Positions 1 through 6,531 are shown, numbered from the stretch's first letter. The stretch: DNA of 17,254 bases from Fusobacteriota bacterium (GCA_023389595.1 JAEWEF010000002.1:1-17254); one strand, 5' to 3'. Translations and numbers: made by a program. Notes: generated from the letters alone by a model not told the origin.

Positions 1-91
1 TCTCAGGAGATAGTCTAACAGCTTTTACTATTTTCTTATTTACCTTAGGCTTTATTCCTGATCCTTCTCTAACTCCTCCGTGATTATTCAT
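1..91 (-). CDS. Partial small protein, GGxREGSG N-terminus, probable phage or plasmid origin
   Basis: Only the first 30 codons lie in the window; the gene runs off the left edge. It starts at an ATG (89-91, minus strand) preceded by AAGGAG at a normal distance. The N-terminus contains GGVREGSGIKPK followed by a Lys-rich stretch and VRLSPE. This opening (GG-x-REG-x-G-x-KP, basic, then a beta strand) is a recurrent N-terminal signature of small proteins in prophages, plasmids and other mobile elements, often ahead of a ribbon-helix-helix or similar domain. That is recall of a pattern, not a database match. The neighbouring decayed regulator fragment on the same strand fits a phage-remnant origin. 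The function cannot be assigned from 30 residues. Confidence 0.55.
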   Translation of the reverse strand, partial: MNNHGGVREGSGIKPKVNKKIVKAVRLSPE

Positions 92-156
92 ATTAAACTC
101 CTTGACTTTATTTATAAAATAGGTTATTATTAAAGTACCAAATTTGTAGAATCATT

Positions 157-196
157 AATAAAAGTCTTTAATTTATTTAAAGACTTTTATTTTTTA
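157..196 (+). terminator. Strong hairpin with T-run, terminator-like
   Basis: A 15-bp perfect stem (157-171 with 177-191) encloses a 5-nt loop. Six T residues (190-195) follow on the plus strand, so it looks like a rho-independent terminator in that direction. No plus-strand gene ends here within the window. The only gene to its left is on the minus strand, starting at 91. It may therefore be a relic of the mobile element, or a palindrome in the leader of the minus-strand gene. The structure is clear; its role is not. Confidence 0.55.
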
Positions 197-230
197 CTTA
201 CCCATTTATTCGTCCTTTCGTATTTTTTCT

Positions 231-250
231 CATAATAACATAATAACATA
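231..250. repeat. Short tandem repeat, CATAATAA x2.5
   Basis: Two perfect copies of CATAATAA (231-238 and 239-246) are followed by a partial third (CATA). The repeat lies in the non-coding stretch between the left-edge hairpin and the decayed regulator fragment. It is too short to be more than slippage-prone AT-rich DNA or a minor iteron-like motif. Confidence 0.5.
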
Positions 251-266
251 TAAAAAGTCTCTTGAC

Positions 267-288
267 AGTCGCAAATTAGTCGCAAATT
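267..288. repeat. 11-bp direct repeat at the end of the regulator fragment
   Basis: AGTCGCAAATT occurs twice head to tail (267-277, 278-288). The second copy overlaps the last codons and stop of the minus-strand pseudogene fragment, so the unit looks like a duplication of that gene's 3' end. An attachment-site or recombination scar is possible, but there is no second distant copy in the window to support it. Confidence 0.45.
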
Positions 289-410
289 TTTTTAATAATT
301 TCTTCAGGGAATAAAATCTCAACCAATAAATTTATTAATCTGTTGCGATTTCTAAAATATGTCGCCCTGTCAATATAAAGTTTTTCGGCTATGCTTTCAT
401 TAGTGTAACA
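276..410 (-). pseudogene. Decayed C-terminal fragment of a helix-turn-helix (phage-type) regulator
   Basis: The minus strand is open for 44 codons ending at TAA (276-278) but has no usable start: a stop lies immediately upstream in frame. The translation includes YTNESIAEKLYIDRATYFRNR followed by a hydrophobic helix and a charged tail. The pattern 'N-E-x-I-A-E-K-L-x-I-D-R-x-T-x-x-R' is the typical recognition helix-turn-helix at the C-terminus of sigma-like or ArpU/RinA-type phage transcription activators. Just upstream, the frame shifted by one base reads LEIFLML, compatible with the preceding helix, so a frameshift probably broke the gene. The rest is missing. The family assignment is by eye; the broken state is direct observation. 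Confidence 0.5.
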
Positions 411-464
411 TTAAAAATATTTCAAGGGTATAATTTGAAAATATTTATTAAATTAATTTTTAAA

Positions 465-493
465 TTGATTATTTTTTTCTATTTTGATATAAT
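465..493 (+). promoter_or_regulatory. Promoter for the 114-aa gene and probably bioFGC
   Basis: TTGATT (465-470) and a perfect TATAAT (488-493) are separated by 17 bases. The leader to the ATG at 529 is about 30 bases and contains GGAGGAAAGG. No comparably good promoter is visible before bioF, so this is likely to serve the hypothetical gene and the biotin genes behind it. Confidence 0.7.
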
Positions 494-528
494 TATTAAT
501 GTAACTTTTGTCTGTGGAGGAAAGGTTT

Positions 529-873
529 ATGGACGAACAAGTAATAAAAGAATCTAATTACATCTTAAATATAAGATTATATTATAATTATAGAGGAAAT
601 TATAAATGGTTGAAAGATGAAATCTATAAAAAGAGATATGATGCTTTCAAGTATTTAATGCCGGTTGAAAAAAAAGAAGATCACAATTTTATTTTTGAAA
701 TATATAAATTAAAAGACGACAATGAAAATATGTACATAACTTTAGTTTACTATGAAAAATTATTTAATATTTTCAATGTTAATAGAATTTTGAACGATAA
801 AACTCAGATACCTTTGGAGCAAGGGTATCTTATTTACAATTATTTAAAAGAAACATATTTTGAAAAAGAATAG
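529..873 (+). CDS. Hypothetical protein, 114 aa, upstream of bioFGC
   Basis: I do not recognise this protein. The reading frame extends back to a TTG at 508, but that codon lies before the ribosome binding site GGAGGAAAGG (514-523); the ATG at 529 is correctly spaced, giving 114 residues. The protein is soluble, acidic to neutral and rich in Tyr, Asn, Lys and Glu. It has no signal peptide, no membrane segment, no cysteine and no obvious catalytic motif. The N-terminal half alternates charged and aromatic residues (for example LYYNYRGNYKWL), suggesting a compact alpha/beta fold. It has its own strong promoter, and a hairpin starting in its stop codon separates it from bioF 49 bases later. Co-transcription with bioFGC suggests a link to biotin metabolism, but that is inference from position only. 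Confidence 0.75.
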   Translation: MDEQVIKESNYILNIRLYYNYRGNYKWLKDEIYKKRYDAFKYLMPVEKKEDHNFIFEIYKLKDDNENMYITLVYYEKLFNIFNVNRILNDKTQIPLEQGYLIYNYLKETYFEKE

Positions 874-896
874 GTGAATGCTGTATGCATTCACCT
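872..896. other. Hairpin between the 114-aa gene and bioF
   Basis: A 10-bp stem (872-881 with 887-896, core GGTGAATGC / GCATTCACC) with a 5-nt loop begins within the stop codon of the upstream gene. It lacks a T-run, so it is at best a weak terminator. It could equally be an RNA processing or stability element, or a protein operator, within the leader of bioF. Confidence 0.5.
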
Positions 897-922
897 TATG
901 TATTTAAAATATAGGAGTTTTT

Positions 923-2050
923 ATGGATGTAACATTTAGTTTAAATAAGATAAAAGAAAATAACACCTACAGAGAACTTAGAAATTATAAAAATTTTAAA
1001 ATGAATTTTTCAACAAATGATTATTTAGGAATATCAACATATGAAGAATTTATTAAAGATTTTTATAAAGAGTTTGAAAATAAAAAACAGAATAATTTTA
1101 TGTTATCATCTTCTTCATCTAGACTTATAACCGGAAGTTATGAAATTGTCTTAGAGCTTGAAAATGAAGTAGAAAAAATATATGGTAAACCATGTGTTGT
1201 ATTTAACTCTGGTTATGACGCTAATTCTTCTATTTTAGAAACTTTTTGTAGCAGACATTCATTAATAATAAGTGATAGATTAAATCACGCTTCTATATAT
1301 GATGGAATTATTTCTTCTGGTGCAAAATTATTACGTTATGAACATTTAGATAATGAAGAGTTAGAACAAATACTCATAGAGTATTCTTCTAAATACAAAG
1401 ATATTTTTGTTGTAACAGAAAGTGTTTATAGTATGGACGGAGATATTTTCGATTTGGATAAAATTTTGGAGTTAAAGAAAAAATATAAATTTTATTTAAT
1501 AGTCGATGAGGCACATTCCTATGGTGTTCACGGGTATGGAATCTGTTACAATAATAAAAAAATTAATCAGATAGATTTTTTAATTATTCCACTTGGAAAA
1601 GGAGGAGCATCCGTAGGGGCTTATGTAATATGTTCGCAAGAATATAAAGATTATATAATTAATAAGAGTAGAAAATTTATTTATTCTACAGCTCTACCTC
1701 CTATAAATAATTTTTGGAATTTATACGTTTTGAAAAATATGTATAAACTAGAGGAAAGACAAAATAATTTAAAAAGCATTACGGAAAAAACTTTAAAATA
1801 TTTAAAAGAAATAGGTATTAATTCTGAAACTAAATCAAATATTGTTTCTGTAATTATAGGAGATAATTTAAAGGCTACAAATATTGCCAATAATTTAAAT
1901 AAAAAAGGTTACGTTGTGCACGCAATAAAAGAACCTACGGTACCAATTAATACTGCTAGGTTAAGACTTAGTTTGAGGGCAGATATGAATATTGACGATA
2001 TATATAAATTTTTAATGGAACTAAAAAATGAAATTGATAGTATTTTTTAA
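923..2050 (+). CDS. bioF: 8-amino-7-oxononanoate synthase (KAPA synthase)
   Basis: A PLP-dependent enzyme that condenses pimeloyl-ACP (or -CoA) with L-alanine to give KAPA, CO2 and free carrier: the first ring-forming step of biotin synthesis, in the cytoplasm. At 375 aa it is about the usual length. Visible alpha-oxoamine synthase landmarks in order: TNDYLG near residue 32, SSSSSRLITG (63-71), FNSGYDAN (94-101), SDRLNHASIYDG (117-128, His122 expected to stack on PLP), TESVYSMDGD (165-174), IVDEAHSYG (193-201, Asp195), PLGKGG with the Schiff-base Lys226, and a C-terminal RLRLSLRADM. The start ATG follows AGGAG. bioG begins inside its last 23 bases, so translation is probably coupled. A related oxoamine synthase is the only alternative, and the bioG-bioC context makes bioF firm. 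Confidence 0.95.
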   Translation: MDVTFSLNKIKENNTYRELRNYKNFKMNFSTNDYLGISTYEEFIKDFYKEFENKKQNNFMLSSSSSRLITGSYEIVLELENEVEKIYGKPCVVFNSGYDANSSILETFCSRHSLIISDRLNHASIYDGIISSGAKLLRYEHLDNEELEQILIEYSSKYKDIFVVTESVYSMDGDIFDLDKILELKKKYKFYLIVDEAHSYGVHGYGICYNNKKINQIDFLIIPLGKGGASVGAYVICSQEYKDYIINKSRKFIYSTALPPINNFWNLYVLKNMYKLEERQNNLKSITEKTLKYLKEIGINSETKSNIVSVIIGDNLKATNIANNLNKKGYVVHAIKEPTVPINTARLRLSLRADMNIDDIYKFLMELKNEIDSIF

Positions 2051-2621
2051 TGGATGGGGAACAAAAAAATTTTTAAAAAAAATAAATTGTTCAAAAAAAT
2101 ATGAAATAATGAATATAAAATATCCATATTCATTAGATAAAAATATTCTTGAAAATTACGACGACATATTATTTATTGGATGGTCACTTGGAGTTTATTA
2201 TTTAAATAAATTTTTGAATGAAAATGAATATTTTCAAAAATATCAGAGCATAGCTATAAATGGTAATCCATTAATAATAGGAAATTATGGAATTAGTTCT
2301 TCTATATACAAAAAAACTATTGCAAATTTAAATAAAGAGAATTTAAAACATTTTTATAATAATATGGGATATTTAGAGAGTTATATATATAATGAAGATA
2401 TAGACTCTTTAAAAAAGGAATTAGAATATACATTAATAAATTATAAAGAATTAGAAAATTGTATTAAATTATATGTAATAGGAACGAAAGATAAAATTGT
2501 ACCTTATACAAGACAGATAAAATATTGCAATAAACATGACGCTGACTATATTATTTTAGATATGCCACATTATATTTTTGATAACACTGAAGTTTTAAAT
2601 TTTATACGGAGATATATATGA
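2028..2621 (+). CDS. bioG: Pimeloyl-ACP methyl ester esterase, BioG type
   Basis: An alpha/beta hydrolase of the BioG (DUF452) family. It hydrolyses pimeloyl-ACP methyl ester to pimeloyl-ACP, the step done by BioH in E. coli, and so ends the BioC-initiated chain-building phase. At 197 aa it has the compact size of BioG. The N-terminus MKLIVFFNGWGTKKF matches the characteristic FFxGWG opening. The nucleophile elbow GWSLG places Ser53, and the expected acid and base are Asp155 (GTKDKIVP) and His181 (MPHYIF). There is no signal peptide. It overlaps bioF by 23 bases and bioC by 4 (ATGA), the usual tight bioF-bioG-bioC arrangement. The catalytic triad positions are read from motif spacing, not from structure. 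Confidence 0.9.
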   Translation: MKLIVFFNGWGTKKFLKKINCSKKYEIMNIKYPYSLDKNILENYDDILFIGWSLGVYYLNKFLNENEYFQKYQSIAINGNPLIIGNYGISSSIYKKTIANLNKENLKHFYNNMGYLESYIYNEDIDSLKKELEYTLINYKELENCIKLYVIGTKDKIVPYTRQIKYCNKHDADYIILDMPHYIFDNTEVLNFIRRYI

Positions 2622-3280
2622 ATTTTGAAAAATTTTATAATAAATATGATAGTTACTCATTTGTGCAACAAAAAGTTGCAGAAAAGTTGGTTGACTATAT
2701 AGACGAAAAAAAATTTGATACTGCCTTTGAAATAGGCTGTGGCACAGGGTATTTCACAAAAATTTATACCCAAAAAATAAATATCAAAAAACTTTTTTTA
2801 AATGACATGTACTACCCTCACGGCAAACTAGATGGTATAAATAATGTTGAATTTATAGAAGGTGACATAGAAAAAATAGAAATACCAAAATCAGATATTA
2901 TATTGTCTAGTTCAGTTTTTCAGTGGATAAAAAATTTAGATGAATTATTTTTTAAGTTATCTAAGTCATCAGATTACCTAGTGTTTTCTATATATGTTGA
3001 TGGGAATTTAATTGAAATTAAAAATCATTTTGGAGTAAGTTTAAATTATAAAAGTTGTTATGAAATAAAAGAAATTGCAGAAAAATATTTTGACAAAGTT
3101 GAATATACCAAAGATACAATAGTTTTGAAATTTGATAAATCTATTGATGCACTGAGACATTTAAAATATACAGGTGTAACAAATATTGAAAAAAATGTAT
3201 CTATTTCTAAAATAAAAAGTTTTAAAGATAAGAAACTTACCTACGAAGTGGCTTATTTTGTATGTAAAAATCAAAAATAA
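2618..3280 (+). CDS. bioC: Malonyl-ACP O-methyltransferase
   Basis: A class I SAM-dependent methyltransferase that methylates the free carboxyl of malonyl-ACP, disguising it so that fatty acid synthesis can extend it to pimeloyl-ACP methyl ester. At 220 aa it is slightly shorter than the typical 240-260. The N-terminal segment YDSYSFVQQKVAEKL (10-24) is typical of BioC. SAM motif I is FEIGCGTGYFT (37-47), an acidic residue follows at NDMY, and the post-motif LSSSVFQWIKNLDELF (about 106-121) is the BioC-style substrate-side motif with its Trp. The start overlaps the bioG stop (ATGA), with ACGGAG just upstream. No terminator follows; a tRNA promoter begins three bases past the stop. Confidence 0.9.
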   Translation: MNFEKFYNKYDSYSFVQQKVAEKLVDYIDEKKFDTAFEIGCGTGYFTKIYTQKINIKKLFLNDMYYPHGKLDGINNVEFIEGDIEKIEIPKSDIILSSSVFQWIKNLDELFFKLSKSSDYLVFSIYVDGNLIEIKNHFGVSLNYKSCYEIKEIAEKYFDKVEYTKDTIVLKFDKSIDALRHLKYTGVTNIEKNVSISKIKSFKDKKLTYEVAYFVCKNQK

Positions 3281-3282
3281 AA

Positions 3283-3311
3283 TTGACAAAAAAAGTTAAA
3301 TGTGATAGTAT
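3283..3311 (+). promoter_or_regulatory. Promoter of the tRNA cluster
   Basis: A perfect TTGACA (3283-3288) and TAGTAT (3306-3311) are spaced by 17 bases, placing transcription start just before the first tRNA at 3321. It begins two bases after the bioC stop codon, and no terminator lies between bioC and the tRNAs. Confidence 0.75.
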
Positions 3312-3320
3312 AAAAAAGCT

Positions 3321-3396
3321 GCGGGAATAGCTCAGTTGGTAGAGCGCAACCTTGCCAAGGTTGAGGTCGCGAGTTCGAGCCTCGTTTCCCGCTCCA
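3321..3396 (+). tRNA. tRNA-Gly (anticodon GCC)
   Basis: A complete 76-nt cloverleaf. The acceptor stem GCGGGAA pairs with TTCCCGC, followed by discriminator T and an encoded CCA. The anticodon stem CAACC/GGTTG encloses the loop TTGCCAA, giving anticodon GCC at 3354-3356. The T-arm contains GTTCGAG. First gene of a three-tRNA unit. Confidence 0.96.
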
Positions 3397-3403
3397 TAAA
3401 TAT

Positions 3404-3479
3404 GGGGATATAGCTCAGCTGGGAGAGCGACGCACTTGCACTGCGTAGGTCAGCGGTTCGATCCCGCTTATCTCCACCA
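3404..3479 (+). tRNA. tRNA-Ala (anticodon TGC)
   Basis: A complete 76-nt tRNA with encoded CCA. The acceptor GGGGATA pairs with TATCTCC (one G-U pair). The anticodon stem ACGCA/TGCGT encloses loop CTTGCAC, giving TGC at 3437-3439. It starts seven bases after tRNA-Gly. Confidence 0.96.
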
Positions 3480-3481
3480 AC

Positions 3482-3558
3482 GCCTAGGTAGCTCAGCTGG
3501 CTAGAGCATACGGTTCATACCCGTACGGTCGATGGTTCGAATCCATTCCTAGGCACCA
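3482..3558 (+). tRNA. tRNA-Met, elongator (anticodon CAT)
   Basis: A 77-nt tRNA with encoded CCA. The acceptor GCCTAGG pairs perfectly with CCTAGGC, so there is a G1-C72 pair and no initiator-type 1-72 mismatch. The anticodon stem is TACGG/CCGTA with loop TTCATAC (anticodon 3516-3518). The D-arm and anticodon arm resemble the Bacillus elongator tRNA-Met as I recall it. A lysidine-modified tRNA-Ile (CAT) cannot be fully excluded by eye but is less likely. Confidence 0.9.
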
Positions 3559-3572
3559 TTAATAAGAATCGG

Positions 3573-3603
3573 AACTCTCCTTAAATTTCGGAGAGTTTTT
3601 TAT
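3573..3603 (+). terminator. Intrinsic terminator of the tRNA unit
   Basis: AACTCTCC (3573-3580) pairs with GGAGAGTT (3590-3597), followed by a T-rich tail. It lies 14 bases past the last tRNA and would also end transcripts reading through from bioFGC. Confidence 0.85.
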
Positions 3604-3608
3604 TTATA

Positions 3609-3640
3609 AAAAAAAGAAGTGTTTAAAACACTTCTTTTTT
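3609..3640. terminator. Bidirectional intrinsic terminator at the convergence point
   Basis: A long near-perfect palindrome (core GAAGTGTTT / AAACACTTC) is flanked by an A-run on one side and a T-run on the other, so it can terminate in both directions. It sits four bases beyond the stop of the minus-strand binding-protein gene and mainly serves the bioB-bioD-bioA unit. Confidence 0.85.
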
Positions 3641-3644
3641 GTTT

Positions 3645-4520
3645 TTATTTAAATAGATTAATATCGATATTAATTTCTTTATCATATTCTTCTTTATTAA
3701 GAATTTTATGTGATAATTCTAAAATTTTATTTGAAAATTCATTATAATTCTTTATAAATATAGCAGATATTTCTTTATTTCTATAAGCTCTTTCTATTTG
3801 ATCGTTACTTCCTATAGAGATAACTTTGATATCAGATCTTCCAGCAGCTTTTAAAACCTTTAAAGTAGAAGACGCTAAAGATTCATTATATGCTAAAATG
3901 GCATCAATTTGAGGATGATTTATAATGATATCTTTTATTGAATTTATTCCCTTATTATCATCATATCTTATTTTTTTATCTGAAATTATCTCTATCTTAC
4001 CAGCTGTTATTTTTTTTATGTCGTTGTCAATTTTTTTATTTATGTTTTCATCGTCAAAGAATTTTAATTTTGCTATCTTATTTTTATTTTCTGGTAAAGC
4101 TTCTATCAAATATTCTCCTATTTGATTACCTATATTGTCATAGTTAAATTTAATTATTGAATTATAGTTTTCATTTTCAACCTTTAATTCTAAAAGTATT
4201 ACAGGAATTTTATTTAGATTGGCAGCCTTAAGAGCATTCGAAGATTTTTCCACATCTATAGGTCTGACTACTATTACATCAACATTATTCATTATTAAAT
4301 TTTCAACATTGCTAACCTCTTTTGAAATGTTATCTTCGGAGTTTAGATTTATTATATCGAAACCATATGACTTTGATTTATTTTCTAATGAAGTTTTTAA
4401 GTTATTATAAAAAGTTTCGTTATAATTTGGTAGAATGACTCCAATTTTTTTATTTTCTGAAAAAGCTTTTAACGAGAACAGCATCAACATCAAAAATATA
4501 AAAAATTTTTTTAAACTCAT
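3645..4520 (-). CDS. RbsB-like periplasmic substrate-binding protein, orphan in the biotin operon
   Basis: A type I periplasmic binding protein of the ribose/galactose-binding (Peripla_BP_4) group, 291 aa, about RbsB length. Residues 1-21 form a signal peptide (KK, hydrophobic core, AFS-E cleavage) with no lipobox cysteine, so the product should be free in the periplasm of a diderm. The N-lobe begins KKIGVILPN. IPVILLELK (105-113) aligns with the RbsB hinge strand IPVITLDRQ, HPQIDAILAYNESL (202-215) with HPDVQAVFAQNDEM, and VISIGSND (233-240) with the RbsB segment containing the sugar-binding Asp. The sugar-contact Asp-Arg pair is replaced by Glu-Leu (111-112), and the later Asp is lost; the Asn (212) is kept. 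The ligand is therefore unknown. It follows bioA by 12 bases with its own AAGGTG, last gene of the biotin operon. No ABC permease or ATPase is nearby. Confidence 0.82.
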   Translation of the reverse strand: MSLKKFFIFLMLMLFSLKAFSENKKIGVILPNYNETFYNNLKTSLENKSKSYGFDIINLNSEDNISKEVSNVENLIMNNVDVIVVRPIDVEKSSNALKAANLNKIPVILLELKVENENYNSIIKFNYDNIGNQIGEYLIEALPENKNKIAKLKFFDDENINKKIDNDIKKITAGKIEIISDKKIRYDDNKGINSIKDIIINHPQIDAILAYNESLASSTLKVLKAAGRSDIKVISIGSNDQIERAYRNKEISAIFIKNYNEFSNKILELSHKILNKEEYDKEINIDINLFK

Positions 4521-4532
4521 AATATCACCTTG

Positions 4533-5861
4533 TTAAGAATATAATTCATCTATAGATTCCTTACAAACTCTAAGAACAGTATCTATTTCTTGTTCTGTTA
4601 TAATATATGGAGGAATTATATATAAAGTATTACCAAGCGGTCTTAATAAAACGCCTTTTTTAGCTGCAATTTTATATATTTCTACACTTATTCTTTTGTT
4701 TTTAATTTCTTTTAAATCAATTGCCATTATAAGACCTATTTGTCTGATGGATACAATATTTTTATTATCTTTAAAAATTTTTTCAGATTCTTTTTTTAGA
4801 TATGCAGATTTTTTATTAACAATTTCTAATATATTTTCTTCTCTAAATATTTTTAAAACTTCAACAGCTATTTTGCATCCAACTGGATTTCCTGAATATG
4901 TGTGAGAATGTAAAAAAGATTTGCCTTCCTTGTAATCAGCATAGAAAGCATCGAAAATATTTTTTGTTATACCTATTATTGCCATAGGGAAATATCCTGT
5001 TGAAATTCCTTTAGATAGACAAATTATGTCTGGAGAAATATTTGAATGTTCACACGCAAACATTTTTCCTGTTCTACCAAAACCCATAGCAATTTCATCA
5101 TCTATAAGATGTATATTGTATTTTTTAGTTTCTTCTCTAAGAGCTTTTAAGAAATTTGCAGAATATATTTTCATTCCTGCAGCACCTTGTACAATAGGTT
5201 CAACTATTACACTTGCAATTTCGTTATGATTTTCGTATAAAAGTTTTCTCATTTTTTCTATACAAGTATTTTCTAAATTTAAAAATTCTTTTTCTGTTAA
5301 ATTACTATCTAAATATGGAACTTCAAGTTTAATAGATTCTTTTAAAAGTGGTTTATAAGTTTTAGTAAAAATATCTATATCTCCCACTCCTAAAGCTCCA
5401 ATCGTTTCACCATGGTATGAATTTTGTAGTGAAACGAATTTTGTTTTTTGTGGATTTCCAGTTTGTGCATGGTATTGAAAACTTAATTTTAATGCCATTT
5501 CAATACTTGAAGAACCGTTATCTGCAAAAAGAAATTTTTCTATTCCTTTTGGCAAAACTTTAGTTAATTCTTCACATAATTCTATTGCTGGTTCATGTGA
5601 AAAATTTGCAAAAATAACATGTTCAAGAGTATTTATTTGATCGTATATTACATTATTTATTCTCTCATTAGAGTGTCCAAATAAATTAACCCACCAGCTA
5701 GATATGGCATCTATATAAGAATTACCTCTTTCATCATATAGATATACTCCATTTGCTTTAGTGATTACAGGAGGTGGAGAATCTTCATAGTCTTTCATTT
5801 GAGCACATGGATGAAAAATATATTTTAAATCTTTTTTTTCTAATTCAGAAAAATTATTCAT
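4533..5861 (-). CDS. bioA: Adenosylmethionine-8-amino-7-oxononanoate aminotransferase
   Basis: A class III PLP aminotransferase converting KAPA to 7,8-diaminopelargonate (DAPA), normally with S-adenosylmethionine as amino donor. The frame is open back to a TTG at 5876, but that triplet is part of the GGAGG ribosome site. The ATG at 5861 is correctly spaced and gives 442 aa, the normal BioA length. Landmarks (442-aa numbering): HPCAQMKDYED from residue 17, SSWWVNLFGH (54-63) lining the substrate pocket, NGSSSIEMA (115-123) for PLP phosphate, QNSYHGET (146-153), LIDDEIAMGFGRTG with Asp255, CLSKGIS with Schiff-base Lys284, and HSHTYSGNPVG. Cys19 occupies the place of the E. coli Tyr17 that contacts substrate; variation there is known among BioAs. 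It overlaps bioD by 8 bases. The SAM donor is inferred from family. Confidence 0.94.
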   Translation of the reverse strand: MNNFSELEKKDLKYIFHPCAQMKDYEDSPPPVITKANGVYLYDERGNSYIDAISSWWVNLFGHSNERINNVIYDQINTLEHVIFANFSHEPAIELCEELTKVLPKGIEKFLFADNGSSSIEMALKLSFQYHAQTGNPQKTKFVSLQNSYHGETIGALGVGDIDIFTKTYKPLLKESIKLEVPYLDSNLTEKEFLNLENTCIEKMRKLLYENHNEIASVIVEPIVQGAAGMKIYSANFLKALREETKKYNIHLIDDEIAMGFGRTGKMFACEHSNISPDIICLSKGISTGYFPMAIIGITKNIFDAFYADYKEGKSFLHSHTYSGNPVGCKIAVEVLKIFREENILEIVNKKSAYLKKESEKIFKDNKNIVSIRQIGLIMAIDLKEIKNKRISVEIYKIAAKKGVLLRPLGNTLYIIPPYIITEQEIDTVLRVCKESIDELYS

Positions 5862-6531
5862 GAAAATAACCTCCAAAAAAATTTAAAAATTCTTCTCTTT
5901 TAATTTCTGTTTGATTTTTATTAATAACTAAATAATTTTTACATCCAGAAATATCTAAAATATTTTTTATATTATCGTTTTCATAAAAATTACCTGTATA
6001 ATTATTAAATACAAAACCGTGTATTTTTATATTCATACTTTTTAGTGCATTAAATGTGAGTATTGCATGATTAATTGACCCAACTTTTGTACTTGAAACT
6101 ATTATTACAGGGACATCTATCATTTTTATTAAATCATAAATAAAGAAATTATTTCTTATAATTGGAACATGAAGACCTCCGGCACCTTCGAATAACAAAT
6201 AAGTATATTTATTTTTAAGTATAGATATTTTATTTTCGATTTCTGATAAATCAATTTTTTTGTTTTCTAATTCTGCTGCCAGATGTGGAGAAACTTCAGC
6301 TATAAGAGTGCAACCTACCATTTCTGAATTGTAATCTATATTATTAAAAGTACATATAAAATCAACATCCGGTGCTATTATATTATTTTCTTTTTTGTAG
6401 CAACCACTTTGTATCGGTTTAAAATAAAAACCATTAAACTCTCTTATTGATTTATATAGTAAAGAACTGACATAAGTTTTTCCTATATCTGTGTCCGTAC
6501 CAATTATAAAAAAACCATTTTTATATTTCAT
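5854..6531 (-). CDS. bioD: Dethiobiotin synthetase
   Basis: An ATP-dependent enzyme that closes the ureido ring of DAPA with CO2 to give dethiobiotin. At 225 aa it has the usual length. The P-loop variant GTDTDIGKT (11-19) is diagnostic of BioD. FKPIQSGC (37-44) supplies the conserved Lys of the carboxylation site, and FEGAGGLHVPI (114-124) contains the conserved acidic and glycine residues. The start ATG lies inside the end of bioB (11-base overlap), preceded by GGAG within the bioB coding region; the end overlaps bioA. Translation of bioB-bioD-bioA is therefore probably coupled. Confidence 0.95.
   Translation of the reverse strand: MKYKNGFFIIGTDTDIGKTYVSSLLYKSIREFNGFYFKPIQSGCYKKENNIIAPDVDFICTFNNIDYNSEMVGCTLIAEVSPHLAAELENKKIDLSEIENKISILKNKYTYLLFEGAGGLHVPIIRNNFFIYDLIKMIDVPVIIVSSTKVGSINHAILTFNALKSMNIKIHGFVFNNYTGNFYENDNIKNILDISGCKNYLVINKNQTEIKREEFLNFFGGYFHE

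Noticed and set aside
231..288. CRISPR-like or iteron-like array
   Set aside because: Repeats are only 8 and 11 bases, two copies each, without spacers.
508..528. TTG start extending the 114-aa protein by seven residues
   Set aside because: The TTG lies upstream of the GGAGGAAAGG ribosome site, which is correctly spaced for the ATG at 529.
3482..3558. Initiator tRNA-fMet or lysidine tRNA-Ile
   Set aside because: The acceptor stem is fully paired at 1-72 and the anticodon stem lacks the three consecutive G-C pairs of the initiator. The D- and anticodon-arm sequence fits the elongator better than tRNA-Ile2, though the latter is not strictly excluded.
3938..4410. Several open frames opposite the binding-protein gene, and similar ones opposite bioA, bioB, the aldehyde dehydrogenase, dnaX and dnaB
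   Set aside because: They are antisense to well-supported genes, lack ribosome sites and have the hydrophobic or Phe/Leu/Ser-rich composition expected of the reverse strand of AT-rich genes.
5862..5876. TTG start extending bioA by five residues
   Set aside because: The triplet is part of the GGAGG ribosome binding site; the ATG at 5861 follows at the proper distance and overlaps the bioD end as expected.
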